From: Brachybacterium huguangmaarense
GTDB lineage: Bacteria; Actinomycetota; Actinomycetes; Actinomycetales; Dermabacteraceae
Reading direction: 5' to 3'
DNA: 64,000 nucleotides
Assembly: GCF_025725725.1 (NCBI RefSeq)
Contig: NZ_CP107020.1
Coordinates: 3,100,001-3,164,000, forward strand
Shown here in pieces: positions 38,909-45,813 of this stretch (positions are counted from its first letter, which is position 1; each line of letters starts with the position of its first letter). A program made the translations under genes and the position numbers. The notes beneath the pieces were generated by a model. It had not been told where the DNA came from. It was given only the letters and a program-made list of their open reading frames with translations, and ran no database searches.

Positions 38909-40450
38909 ATGGAGGCCCCCGTGAGCCAGAACCCCATGCCCCCTGACAACTCCGACGAGCAGAACCTGCGCCGTTTCCTCGAGGAGGTGTTCGGCGGCCA
39001 GCTCCCGCCCGAGGCTCTCGACGGGGTGGACCTGTCCGAGCTCGCCCGGCAGGCGAACCTGCCCACCGACCCGAACCAGCTGCGCGCGGCCGCCGCCCAG
39101 ATGCAGCACCTGTTCGACGCGGGCGGCGAGGGCCCGGTCAACTGGAAGCTCGGCCACGACCTCGCCCGGCAGACGGCGAGCGGCGCGGTGCAGATCCCCG
39201 GCGCTCCCGCGGTCGCCGGCAGCCCCGGCGATCCCTCCCCCACGCCCCAGCAGATCCAGGACCTGCGGGAGGCCGGGAACATCGCCGCGCTGTGGCTCGA
39301 CCCGCACGTGGCGGTCGACATGCCCGCCGCCGCGCTCGACGTGTGGAGCCGCGGCACCTGGGTGCACCGCACGCTGCCCCGCTGGCAGTCGATCACCGAG
39401 CCCGTGGCGACCTACATGTCCGGCGCGATCGGCGATGCGCTCGCGGCCCAGATGCAGCAGCTCCCGATGGAGCTGCCGGGCGGGGACCCCCGCACGATGA
39501 TGGAGCGCATGGGCGGCACCATGTTCGGCGTGCAGTTCGGCCACGCGATCGGCTCGCTCGCGCGCGAGGAGTCCGGCACGACCGATCTGTCCCTGCCGCT
39601 CGGCCCCGACGGGGTCCCGGCGCTCGTGGCCGCGAACGTCGAGGACCTGATCCGCGACAACGAACTGGATCCCTCGGCCGCCCGCATCTTCCTGGCCGCG
39701 CGCGAGATCGCGCACACGGCCCTGTTCGCGGCGGTCCCATGGCTGCCCCGGCAGCTCTTCGGCGCGATCGAGGACTACGCCCGCGGGATCACCCTGGACC
39801 TCGACGCCCTCGACGAGATGGTGCGCGGCCTGGACATGTCCGATCCGCAGGCGATGGCCAAGGCCGCTCCCGACGGCATGTTCGTGTTCACGCGCCGCGA
39901 GTCCCAGGAGCGTGCTCTCGAGGAGCTCGCGACCACGCTCGCGCTCGTCGAGTCCTGGGTCGACCACGTGGTCTCGACCTCGCTCGAGGGCAAGCTGCCC
40001 GGCCTCGACGCGATGCGCGAGGTGGTCCGCCGCCGCCGCGCCTCGGGCGGCCCCGCCGAACAGATGCTCGCCTCCGTGGTGGGCATCGAGCTGCGGCCGC
40101 GCCGCGTGCGCGAGGCCCTCGCCTGGTGGGACAGCGTGCTCGCGACCGAGGGCGTCGAGGGGCGCGACCGGGTGTGGGAGCACCCGGACCTGCTGCCGAC
40201 GGCCGAGGTGCTGAGCGGCCGCCCGCAGGCCCCGCGCACCGAGGGCGAGAGCGCCGAGGCCGCCGAGACGGCGGCCAAGACCGACTTCGACGCCGAGCTC
40301 GAGAAGCTGCTGCGCGGCGAGGGCGACGCCGACGCCCCCAAGGAGGACGAGGCCGGCCGTGTGAGCGGCGACGACCCGGGCGCCGACGGGCCGGGATCGG
40401 GCCCGGGTGTCGGCGATGACGGGGACACCCCGTCGACGCCCGCCTCATGA
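38909..40450 (+). CDS. DUF2342 zinc-dependent metalloprotease-like protein
   Basis: A 513-residue protein of the DUF2342 / Rv3195-like family, often annotated as zinc metalloprotease or F420-biosynthesis-associated protein. The putative metal motif is REIAHTALF, an REXXH variant of HEXXH typical of the family, followed by VPWLPRQL. The C-terminal 90 residues are an acidic, low-complexity tail (GEGDADAPKEDE, GSGPGVGDDGDTP). GTG 38921 with GGAGG at 5 nt is an alternative start. TAGGCT at 38831-38836 is a likely -10 element. The stop overlaps the start of the Nudix gene (ATGA), so they are coupled. Confidence 0.85.
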   Translation: MEAPVSQNPMPPDNSDEQNLRRFLEEVFGGQLPPEALDGVDLSELARQANLPTDPNQLRAAAAQMQHLFDAGGEGPVNWKLGHDLARQTASGAVQIPGAPAVAGSPGDPSPTPQQIQDLREAGNIAALWLDPHVAVDMPAAALDVWSRGTWVHRTLPRWQSITEPVATYMSGAIGDALAAQMQQLPMELPGGDPRTMMERMGGTMFGVQFGHAIGSLAREESGTTDLSLPLGPDGVPALVAANVEDLIRDNELDPSAARIFLAAREIAHTALFAAVPWLPRQLFGAIEDYARGITLDLDALDEMVRGLDMSDPQAMAKAAPDGMFVFTRRESQERALEELATTLALVESWVDHVVSTSLEGKLPGLDAMREVVRRRRASGGPAEQMLASVVGIELRPRRVREALAWWDSVLATEGVEGRDRVWEHPDLLPTAEVLSGRPQAPRTEGESAEAAETAAKTDFDAELEKLLRGEGDADAPKEDEAGRVSGDDPGADGPGSGPGVGDDGDTPSTPAS

Positions 40451-41091
40451 CCCCTCCCGGTCCGGCCGGTCCGGCCGGTCCGGCCGCGCCCGCCGGGGAC
40501 GATCCGCGTCGCGCGCTCGCCGAGCTCGCCGCCGCCGACTCCCCCGCGGTCGACCCGCGCCTGCGCACCGCCTTCGCGGAGCTCATGCGTCGCACGCCCG
40601 CGGCCCTGCACCGCGAGGGCGGCCCCGTGCATCTGACCGCGAGCGCCCTCGTGGTGGACGCGGACGGCGAGCACGTCGCCCTCGTCTGGCACCGCAAGGG
40701 GCGCTTCTGGGTCCAACCGGGCGGCCACATCGAGCACGGCGAGACCTCCTTCGAGGCCGCGGCTCGCCGCGAGGCGGAGGAGGAGACGGGCCTGGGCTCG
40801 CTGCGGCGGGTCGGCCCGGGCCCCGCGATGCTCCATGCGCACGCCCTCTCCGACGCCTTCGGCGGCTGCCGCGAGCACTGGGACGTGCAGTACCTGTTCC
40901 GGGCGCCCGTCCGCGCGCAGGAGGCGCCCCTGCGCGCGAGCGACGAGACGCCCGAGGCGATCTGGGTCCCCTGGCCGCGCGGCGCCGACGGCCGCCACGG
41001 CGGCGCCCCGGCCCTGCCGGCGGGGACCGTCCCGGACCTCGGGGCCTCCCTCGCGGCGCTCGCCCCGCTCGTCGACGCCCAGCCCGGCTGA
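40447..41091 (+). CDS. Nudix hydrolase
   Basis: A 214-residue protein with a complete Nudix box, GGHIEHGETSFEAAARREAEEETGL (GX5EX7REUXEEXGU), at about residues 95-118. It hydrolyses a nucleoside-diphosphate-X compound of unknown identity. The N-terminus has a PAGPAGPA repeat encoded by three direct copies of CCGGTCCGG-like sequence, and looks disordered. It overlaps the DUF2342 stop by 4 nt and ends 42 bp before the convergent DUF45 peptidase gene. Confidence 0.88.
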   Translation: MTPPGPAGPAGPAAPAGDDPRRALAELAAADSPAVDPRLRTAFAELMRRTPAALHREGGPVHLTASALVVDADGEHVALVWHRKGRFWVQPGGHIEHGETSFEAAARREAEEETGLGSLRRVGPGPAMLHAHALSDAFGGCREHWDVQYLFRAPVRAQEAPLRASDETPEAIWVPWPRGADGRHGGAPALPAGTVPDLGASLAALAPLVDAQPG

Positions 41092-41133
41092 CACCGCCGT
41101 CCCGGCGCGGGTGATGTCGACGGCCCGGCGCAG

Positions 41134-41772
41134 TCAGTCGACGTCGCCTCCGGTCCCGCCGTGCTCGGGCGTCGTGCCCTCGACCGGTCCCGCCTCACGG
41201 CCCGTCTCGGGTCCGCCCTTGGGCGGTTCGGCGCCCCGCTGCTCGGCGAAGCTCACGCCGTCGAGGAAGCCGCGGGCGCGCTCGGTGTGCGGGTAGCGGT
41301 GCACGAGGGCCCAGAACGCGGGACCGTGGCCGCCCTCGAAGAGATGCGCGAGCTCGTGGACGAGCACGTAGTCGAGCACGTCCTCGGGCATCTCCTTCAG
41401 GCGCGAGGAGATGCGGATCGTGCCGTCGGCAGGGGTGCACGAGCCCCAGCGCGAGCGCTGACGCGTGCTCCAGGTGACGGAGGAGGGGCGGGCGCGGCCC
41501 TCGAAGTGCCGTCGGCTGAGGGCGGCGGCACGCGCCGCGAGCTCCTCGTCGCCCCGGCCGGCGGCCCGCGACTCCTGGGCCGCGATCCGCTCGACCATGG
41601 CGCGAACCCAGCGCGCCTCCTCGCGCCGGGAGAACGAGGCCGGGATCGCGACCTCGAGCGCGCCGCCGCGGCGCGTGATCGTGACGGTGCGGCGGCGTCG
41701 GGCGGAGCGGCGCACGAAGATCTGCTCACCGCGTGGGCCGGTGATCCCATCATGTGGAACGAGGTCGGGCAT
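41134..41772 (-). CDS. YgjP-type (DUF45/WLM) metallopeptidase
   Basis: A 212-residue zinc peptidase-like protein. HELAHLFEGGHGPAFWALV carries the HEXXH motif and third His (about residues 141-160), and the RWGSC tetrad region (about 108-112) is the hallmark of the YgjP family. The C-terminal 30 residues are Gly/Pro/Glu-rich and dispensable-looking. Its physiological target is not established. The ATG at 41772 has a GAATCT -10-like hexamer 6 nt upstream. It is divergent from the putative RNA unit at 41945-42188. Confidence 0.85.
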   Translation of the reverse strand: MPDLVPHDGITGPRGEQIFVRRSARRRRTVTITRRGGALEVAIPASFSRREEARWVRAMVERIAAQESRAAGRGDEELAARAAALSRRHFEGRARPSSVTWSTRQRSRWGSCTPADGTIRISSRLKEMPEDVLDYVLVHELAHLFEGGHGPAFWALVHRYPHTERARGFLDGVSFAEQRGAEPPKGGPETGREAGPVEGTTPEHGGTGGDVD

Positions 41773-41883
41773 GGTCCAAGATTCCCACGGAATCGTGTCG
41801 TCCCCAGGATGTGCACACGGTCGATGCTCGTCACAGGCGCTCCGGGCGCGTGCACGGGGGACCTGTCAACACCCCGGGCCCAG

Positions 41884-41925
41884 ATACCCACAGTCCGTCC
41901 ACCGCGGACCTCCGACTTGTCCACA
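41884..41925 (+). other. DnaA-box-like cluster (one perfect, two degenerate)
   Basis: TTGTCCACA at 41917-41925 equals the actinobacterial DnaA-box consensus. On the same strand, ATACCCACA (41884-41892) and CCGTCCACC (41895-41903) match it at six of nine positions. The starts are 11 and 22 bp apart, that is one and two helical turns. This is not the chromosomal origin, since dnaA and dnaN are not near, but could be a DnaA-binding regulatory or titration site. Confidence 0.4.
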
Positions 41926-41944
41926 CTGCGTCCCCCGCGCCGCT

Positions 41945-41973
41945 TTGACCGCGCGCACGCGGGGGCATACGTT
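41945..41973 (+). promoter_or_regulatory. Near-consensus promoter TTGACC-17-TACGTT
   Basis: A -35 TTGACC (41945-41950) and -10 TACGTT (41968-41973) are separated by exactly 17 bp, the best-spaced sigma-A-type promoter I found in the window apart from the Zur-controlled one. It predicts a start at about 41980, right at the base of a 13-bp stem, and faces away from the DUF45 gene with no plausible coding frame downstream. Confidence 0.6.
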
Positions 41974-41979
41974 CGTCGG

Positions 41980-42188
41980 CAGTGAGGCCCCGGGATAACT
42001 AGCAGGACGCACACGGGGAAGGTGCGCGTGGTGCTGAGCGCCCCCGGGGCCTCACCCGAGCGAGGGCGTCCCGCGACGCCCACTCAGCCACGGACGACGG
42101 CCCGTCGCACGCACTTCCTCCGGTCCCCCCGGACCTTCTGTCCCGAAGCGTGCGGACGGGCCGTCGGCATGAGAGCCGACGGCCCGTC
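41980..42188 (+). ncRNA. Candidate structured small RNA, undescribed
   Basis: From the predicted start, the RNA would open with GTGAGGCCCCGGG (41982-41994), exactly complementary to CCCGGGGCCTCAC at 42043-42055, closing a 74-nt domain by a 13-bp helix. Inside, AGCA/TGCT and CGCAC/GTGCG segments can pair to form an arm. A perfect 14-bp hairpin at 42155-42188, shared with the end of whiB7 on the other strand, would terminate it near 200 nt. No frame here looks coding. I do not recognise a known RNA family; tmRNA, SRP RNA, 6S RNA and RNase P RNA do not fit. Confidence 0.42.
42155..42188. terminator. Terminator hairpin at whiB7 3' end
   Basis: A perfect 14-bp stem (GACGGGCCGTCGGC and its complement) with an ATGAGA loop starts 3 bp past the whiB7 stop on the minus strand. 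Being symmetric, it can also end the plus-strand transcript proposed from 41980. Confidence 0.75.
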
Positions 42189-42190
42189 GA

Positions 42191-42469
42191 TCAGGCGGCG
42201 TTCTTGCGGGGACGGCCCCGGGGCCGCTTGACGGCGATCACCTCGCCGGCCTGGAAGATGCTCCCTCCCCACACGCCCCACGGCTCACGACGGGCGAGCG
42301 CGCCCTCGAGGCACTCGCGCCGCAGAGGGCAGTCGGTGCACAGGGTCTTGGCGGCCTCGAGGTCGGCGGGACGCTCGGAGAAGAAGAGATCGGCGGCGTC
42401 GTCGCTCTGGCACGGGAGCACGGCCGTCGTGGCACGGGGATGATCGGCACGGATCAGGACATCGGTCAT
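42191..42469 (-). CDS. whiB7: WhiB7 redox-sensing transcriptional activator
   Basis: A 92-residue WhiB-family iron-sulphur protein. The four cluster cysteines are Cys20, Cys44, Cys47 and Cys53 (C...CxxCxxxxxC), the beta-turn is GVWGG (65-69) and the C-terminus is an AT-hook, RPRGRPRK, diagnostic of WhiB7. WhiB7 binds the sigma-A factor and switches on intrinsic antibiotic-resistance genes at promoters with an AT-rich site just above the -35. The location next to uvrD2 is the same as in mycobacteria. The ATG follows AGGAA. It lies at the end of a leader of about 300 nt with an upstream ORF. Confidence 0.93.
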   Translation of the reverse strand: MTDVLIRADHPRATTAVLPCQSDDAADLFFSERPADLEAAKTLCTDCPLRRECLEGALARREPWGVWGGSIFQAGEVIAVKRPRGRPRKNAA

Positions 42470-42556
42470 CGTCGGAAGTTCCTGGGATCGTCGAAGAGAG
42501 AGGGACCGCTGCTACAGCTGCGGCGGAGGGGCGAGGCGGCTGCGCTGCCGCCGACG

Positions 42557-42581
42557 CGATCGGACCGAGTGGTCCGGATCG
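42557..42581 (-). promoter_or_regulatory. Hairpin in whiB7 leader just after the uORF stop
   Basis: CGGACC-GAGT-GGTCCG with a four-base-pair extension across a single bulge forms a stem directly after the upstream-ORF stop codon in the transcribed direction. A ribosome stalled late in the uORF would cover or free it, so it may be part of the attenuator known from other whiB7 leaders. A second stem, GGCGGC-AGCGCA-GCCGCC in the transcript, lies next downstream. No U-run follows either. Confidence 0.45.
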
Positions 42582-42582
42582 G

Positions 42583-42714
42583 TCAGGCCAGACCGGGGAG
42601 GGCGATGAAGCCCTCACGCGGCCGGCGATCGTGCCCGGAGGTGCCGCCGCCGACGGCATACGACGCGAGCACGGTCGCGAAAGCGCCCGCCTGCTGGGTC
42701 ATGTTGTCGATCAC
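42583..42714 (-). CDS. whiB7 upstream leader ORF (43 residues)
   Basis: GTG 42714 is preceded by AGGAGG at 7 nt. The frame gives 43 residues, beginning MIDNMTQQAGAFATVLASYA and ending PGLA, before TGA at 42583-42585, which lies 113 nt upstream of whiB7. Known whiB7 genes have a translated uORF whose stalled translation by ribosome-targeting drugs lets transcription reach whiB7. A 7-codon ORF (ATG 42734, MREEVSQ) overlaps its start by 4 nt (GTGA) and might feed ribosomes into it. The small size and position fit a regulatory rather than a functional peptide. Confidence 0.7.
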   Translation of the reverse strand: MIDNMTQQAGAFATVLASYAVGGGTSGHDRRPREGFIALPGLA

Positions 42715-42782
42715 TGCGACACCTCCTCTCTCATGCGCGTGCTCCGGTCTCCCGGCCCACGTCGTGGACGATGAACGAGATG

Positions 42783-42822
42783 AGCCTACATGCTCTCCCG
42801 CGATGGCGACATCCTATTTTTG
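42783..42822 (-). promoter_or_regulatory. whiB7: whiB7 promoter with AT-rich WhiB7-binding element
   Basis: On the minus strand, an A-tract TCAAAAATAGG (plus 42812-42822) precedes a weak -35 (ATGTCG) and, after 18 bp, a -10 TAGGCT (42783-42788). WhiB7-dependent promoters carry exactly such an AT-rich block just upstream of the -35, bound by the AT-hook. In sequence this GC-rich the block stands out. It overlaps the uvrD2 stop codon. A start near 42776 gives a leader of about 307 nt. Confidence 0.7.
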
Positions 42823-44994
42823 ACCTGCATGTTCGTCGTGATCGCGGTGCTCGGCGAGGATGCCCAGCACGGCGTCGGCGAACGCCTCGACCTTGGCGGG
42901 CCCGACCCCGGGCACGGCGAGCAGCGCCTGACGGCCGCGGGGGTCGCGCTCGGCGATGGCCTCGAGGGTCGCGTCGGTGAAGACCGTGTACGCGGGGGCG
43001 CCGTGATCCGCCGCGACCTCCCGGCGCCATGCCCGCAGCGCGTCCATGAGCTCCTCGGAGTGGCTGGGCGGGCAGGTCTCGTGGCGGCCGATGCGCTGCT
43101 CGTGCGGGGTGGTGAGCCCGCCGCCGCACACCCGGCACTCCTGGTAGACGGTCGCGCCGCGGCGCCCGGTGCGGCGCCGCACGGCGCCGCTCGCCGTGCC
43201 CGCCGACGGCCTCTCGAGCACGCCGTCGAGGAAGCGGCTGGGCTTGCGGGAGCCCCGCGCCCCCGGCGTGCGCGCCGCCGACCACGAGACCGTCAGCAGG
43301 TCGCGGGCCCGCGTGAGCGCGACGTAGAACAGACGCCGCTCCTCCTCGACCTCCGGCTTGGTCTGGGCCATCGAGATCGGCAGCAGGCCCTCGCTCGCGC
43401 CGATCACGTAGACCACGGGCCACTCGAGGCCCTTGGCGGCGTGCATCGAGGCGAGGGTGACGCCGTCGACGACGGGGGCGCTCTGCGCCTCGGCGCGCTC
43501 GTCGAGCTCGCGCACGAGGTCGGCGAGGGTCGCGCCGGGACGGGCGCCGACGGTGTCGGCGAGGTTGACGAGGGCGTTGAGCGAGTCCCAGCGATCGCGC
43601 ACGGCGCCCGTCGTCTCGGGGGCACGCTCGGACCAGCCCATCTGGCCGAGCACGTCCCGGGCGGCGCGTGCGGGATCGTCGAGCCCCTCGACCTTGGTGG
43701 CCGCCCGCAGGGCGACCATGGCGCGGCGCACCTCCTGGCGGTCGAAGAAGCGGTCGCCGCCGCGCACGAGGTAGCCGATGCCGCGTCCCGTGAGCGCCTG
43801 TTCGACCGCCTCGGACTGGGAGTTGGTGCGGAACAGCACGGCGACGTCGGCCGCCGGCCGTCCCTCGGCGACGAGCGCGGCGATCCGCTCGGCCACGCCC
43901 TCGGCCTCGGCGGGATCGTCGGCGTAGGTCTCGATCACCGGCGGCGGCCCGTCGGGGCGCTGCGCGACGAGGGTCAGGCGCTGGGCGCGGGTGCGGCCGT
44001 GGGCGCCGTCGAGCACCGCGTTGGCGAGCGCCACGATCTGGGGCGTGGAGCGGTAGTTGCGCTCGAGCCGCACCGTGCGGGCACCCCGGAACTCCCGGGC
44101 GAAGTCCAGCAGGTAGGAGGCCCGGGCGCCCGCGAAGGTGTAGATGGTCTGGGCGGCGTCGCCGACGACGCACAGGTCGCTCCCCTCCCCCAGCCACAGC
44201 CGCAGCAGGGCGTGCTGGAGGGTCGAGACGTCCTGGTACTCGTCGACCACGAAGTGGCGGTACTGGGCGCGCACCTCGCGGGCCACGTCGGGCCGCTCGG
44301 TGAGGATCCCGACCATGTGCAGCAGCACGTCCTCGAAGTCGATGACGTTGCGCTCCCGCTTGACCTCCTCGTACTGGGTGAGGATGCGCGCGATCGACCG
44401 GGAGTCGAAGCCGGCCACGCCGGGGCGATGGGCGCGGGCGGCGGCCTCGGGATAGGTCTCGGGGGTCAGCATCGACACGCGCGACCACTCGATCTCGGAG
44501 ACGATGTCGCGCAGTGCCGCGCGGTCCACGCTCATGTGCAGCCGCTGGCAGGCCTCGCCGACGCCCGCGAACTTCTGCGGCATGATCTCGGGCATCGCGC
44601 CGCCGACGACGCGGGGCCAGAAGTGCCGCAGCTGGCGCAGCGCCGCGGCGTGGAAGGTGCGTGCCTGGACCGCGGGCACGCCGAGGTCCCGCAGCCGTGA
44701 GCGCATCTCCGCGGCGGCCTTGGCGGTGAAGGTCACGGCGAGCACGTGGCGCGGGTTGAGCCGACCCGTCGCGACGCCGTAGGCGATGCGATGGGTGATG
44801 GCCCGGGTCTTGCCGGTGCCGGCGCCCGCGAGCACGCACAGCGGGGTGCCGAAGCTCGTGGCCACCTCCCGCTGCTCCGGGTCGAGCGAGTCGAGGATCT
44901 CCTCGGCCGTCGCGGGCGGCGACGGCGGGGCCTCCACGGCGCGGGTCGTGGAGGCCAGGGTCTGCGGGGCGGGGCTGCCGGCGTTCTCGCTCAT
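42814..44994 (-). CDS. uvrD2: ATP-dependent DNA helicase UvrD2
   Basis: A 726-residue superfamily 1A 3'-5' helicase. Walker A AGAGTGKTRA, motif II VVDEYQD, motif III GDAAQTIYTFAGA, motif IV RLERNYRSTP and motif VI VALTRAR are intact. The UvrD2 hallmark C-terminus is present: a cysteine motif (CRVC ... HETC; the third Cys of the usual tetracysteine appears as His) and an HRDC domain (AVPGVGPAKVEAFADAVLGIL). UvrD2 is essential in mycobacteria and acts in DNA repair/replication. ATG 44994 (MSENAGS) is preferred; the open frame upstream enters tandem repeats. whiB7's promoter overlaps its 3' end. Confidence 0.93.
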   Translation of the reverse strand: MSENAGSPAPQTLASTTRAVEAPPSPPATAEEILDSLDPEQREVATSFGTPLCVLAGAGTGKTRAITHRIAYGVATGRLNPRHVLAVTFTAKAAAEMRSRLRDLGVPAVQARTFHAAALRQLRHFWPRVVGGAMPEIMPQKFAGVGEACQRLHMSVDRAALRDIVSEIEWSRVSMLTPETYPEAAARAHRPGVAGFDSRSIARILTQYEEVKRERNVIDFEDVLLHMVGILTERPDVAREVRAQYRHFVVDEYQDVSTLQHALLRLWLGEGSDLCVVGDAAQTIYTFAGARASYLLDFAREFRGARTVRLERNYRSTPQIVALANAVLDGAHGRTRAQRLTLVAQRPDGPPPVIETYADDPAEAEGVAERIAALVAEGRPAADVAVLFRTNSQSEAVEQALTGRGIGYLVRGGDRFFDRQEVRRAMVALRAATKVEGLDDPARAARDVLGQMGWSERAPETTGAVRDRWDSLNALVNLADTVGARPGATLADLVRELDERAEAQSAPVVDGVTLASMHAAKGLEWPVVYVIGASEGLLPISMAQTKPEVEEERRLFYVALTRARDLLTVSWSAARTPGARGSRKPSRFLDGVLERPSAGTASGAVRRRTGRRGATVYQECRVCGGGLTTPHEQRIGRHETCPPSHSEELMDALRAWRREVAADHGAPAYTVFTDATLEAIAERDPRGRQALLAVPGVGPAKVEAFADAVLGILAEHRDHDEHAGQK

Positions 44995-45045
44995 CGCCGA
45001 CCAGTCTCGCATCGAGGCCCGACAGTCGGCCGGGGCCCATCGGTT

Positions 45046-45107
45046 GGTCGTCTCCGCAGGCCTGGGCCCGTCGGCCGGTCGTCTTCGCAGGCCTGGGCCC
45101 GTCGGTC
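45046..45107. repeat. 31-bp direct repeat, two copies, upstream of uvrD2
   Basis: GGTCGTCTCCGCAGGCCTGG and the 11 bases after it are repeated in tandem with period 31 and two or three differences (45046-45076, 45077-45107). It lies about 50 bp before the uvrD2 start, between the gene and the larger repeat array. The period is the same as that of the doublets inside the larger units. Confidence 0.8.
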
Positions 45108-45159
45108 GGGGCCGTCGGCCGGGCCCGTGGGCCGGTCGGCCCCCGCGGTCGGGGCCCGC

Positions 45160-45752
45160 GAGGACAGCGACATGCACGAAGACGTCGGAAGCCGCTGAGA
45201 TGACGACGACAACGTGCATCTCGATCCAGAAGACCGACGAGAACGTGCACGTCGATCCGGGCATTCAATGCCGACATGCCGCCAGACGGCGTCCATGTCA
45301 GGTGGCGCTCCAAGGCCCGCGACGACAGCGACAGGCACGAAGACGTCGGAGAAGCTCGGGAGACCGACGACAACGTGCGCCTCGATCCAGGAGACCGACG
45401 ACAACGTGCATGTCGATTCACGCGTTAGATGCCGGCATGCCCCTCGATGGCAATCCATGTCAGACGGCATCCCGAGGGCCCCGCGACGACAGCGACAGGC
45501 ACGAAGACGTCGGAGAAGCTCGGGAGACCGACGACAACGTGCGCCTCGATCCAGGAGACCGACGACAACGTGCATGTCGATTCACGCGTTAGATGCCGAC
45601 CTGCCCCTCGATGGCACGCGTGCCAGGCGGCGGTCCAAGGCACGCGACGACAGCGACTGGCACGAAAACGTCGGAAACCGCTGAGACAACGACGACAACG
45701 TGCGCCTCGACCCACGAGACCGACGACAACGTGCACGTCGATCCAGATGGTC
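45160..45752. repeat. Compound tandem repeat array, about 3.6 units of 161-164 bp
   Basis: Units start at 45160, 45321, 45485 and 45646 (the last is partial), each at the motif GACAGCGAC followed by the GGCACGAAGACGTCGG-like box. Within each unit the motif GACGACAACGTGC occurs twice, 30-31 bp apart, giving eight copies. Units 2 and 3 are identical for their first 114 bp. No frame in either direction has normal codon use, and the spacing is unlike CRISPR. The array fills most of the 819-bp gap between uvrD2 and nudC; the rest (45753-45813) shows nothing. A role as VNTR or protein-binding array upstream of uvrD2 is possible. Confidence 0.88.
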
Positions 45753-45813
45753 TCCGCCGACGCGTCCCGAGCCGGCGTCCTCGGCGGCGTGTCTGCGAGG
45801 CGGCGCCCGTCGG

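Noticed and set aside
41773..42190. Chromosomal replication origin, suggested by a perfect DnaA box
   Set aside because: Only one perfect box, no AT-rich unwinding element and no dnaA, dnaN, rpmH or gyr genes nearby.
42022..42231. 69-codon open frame across the candidate RNA
   Set aside because: It is Arg/Pro/Thr-rich without a proper ribosome site, overlaps whiB7 on the other strand and crosses the terminator hairpin.
44995..45264. N-terminal extension of UvrD2 by 90 residues
   Set aside because: The added residues derive from the tandem repeats and have no family similarity; MSENAGS at 44994 gives a normal UvrD2.
45160..45752. CRISPR array
   Set aside because: The repeats are 161-164 bp units with internal doublets, not 25-40 bp repeats with unique spacers, and there is no cas gene in the window.
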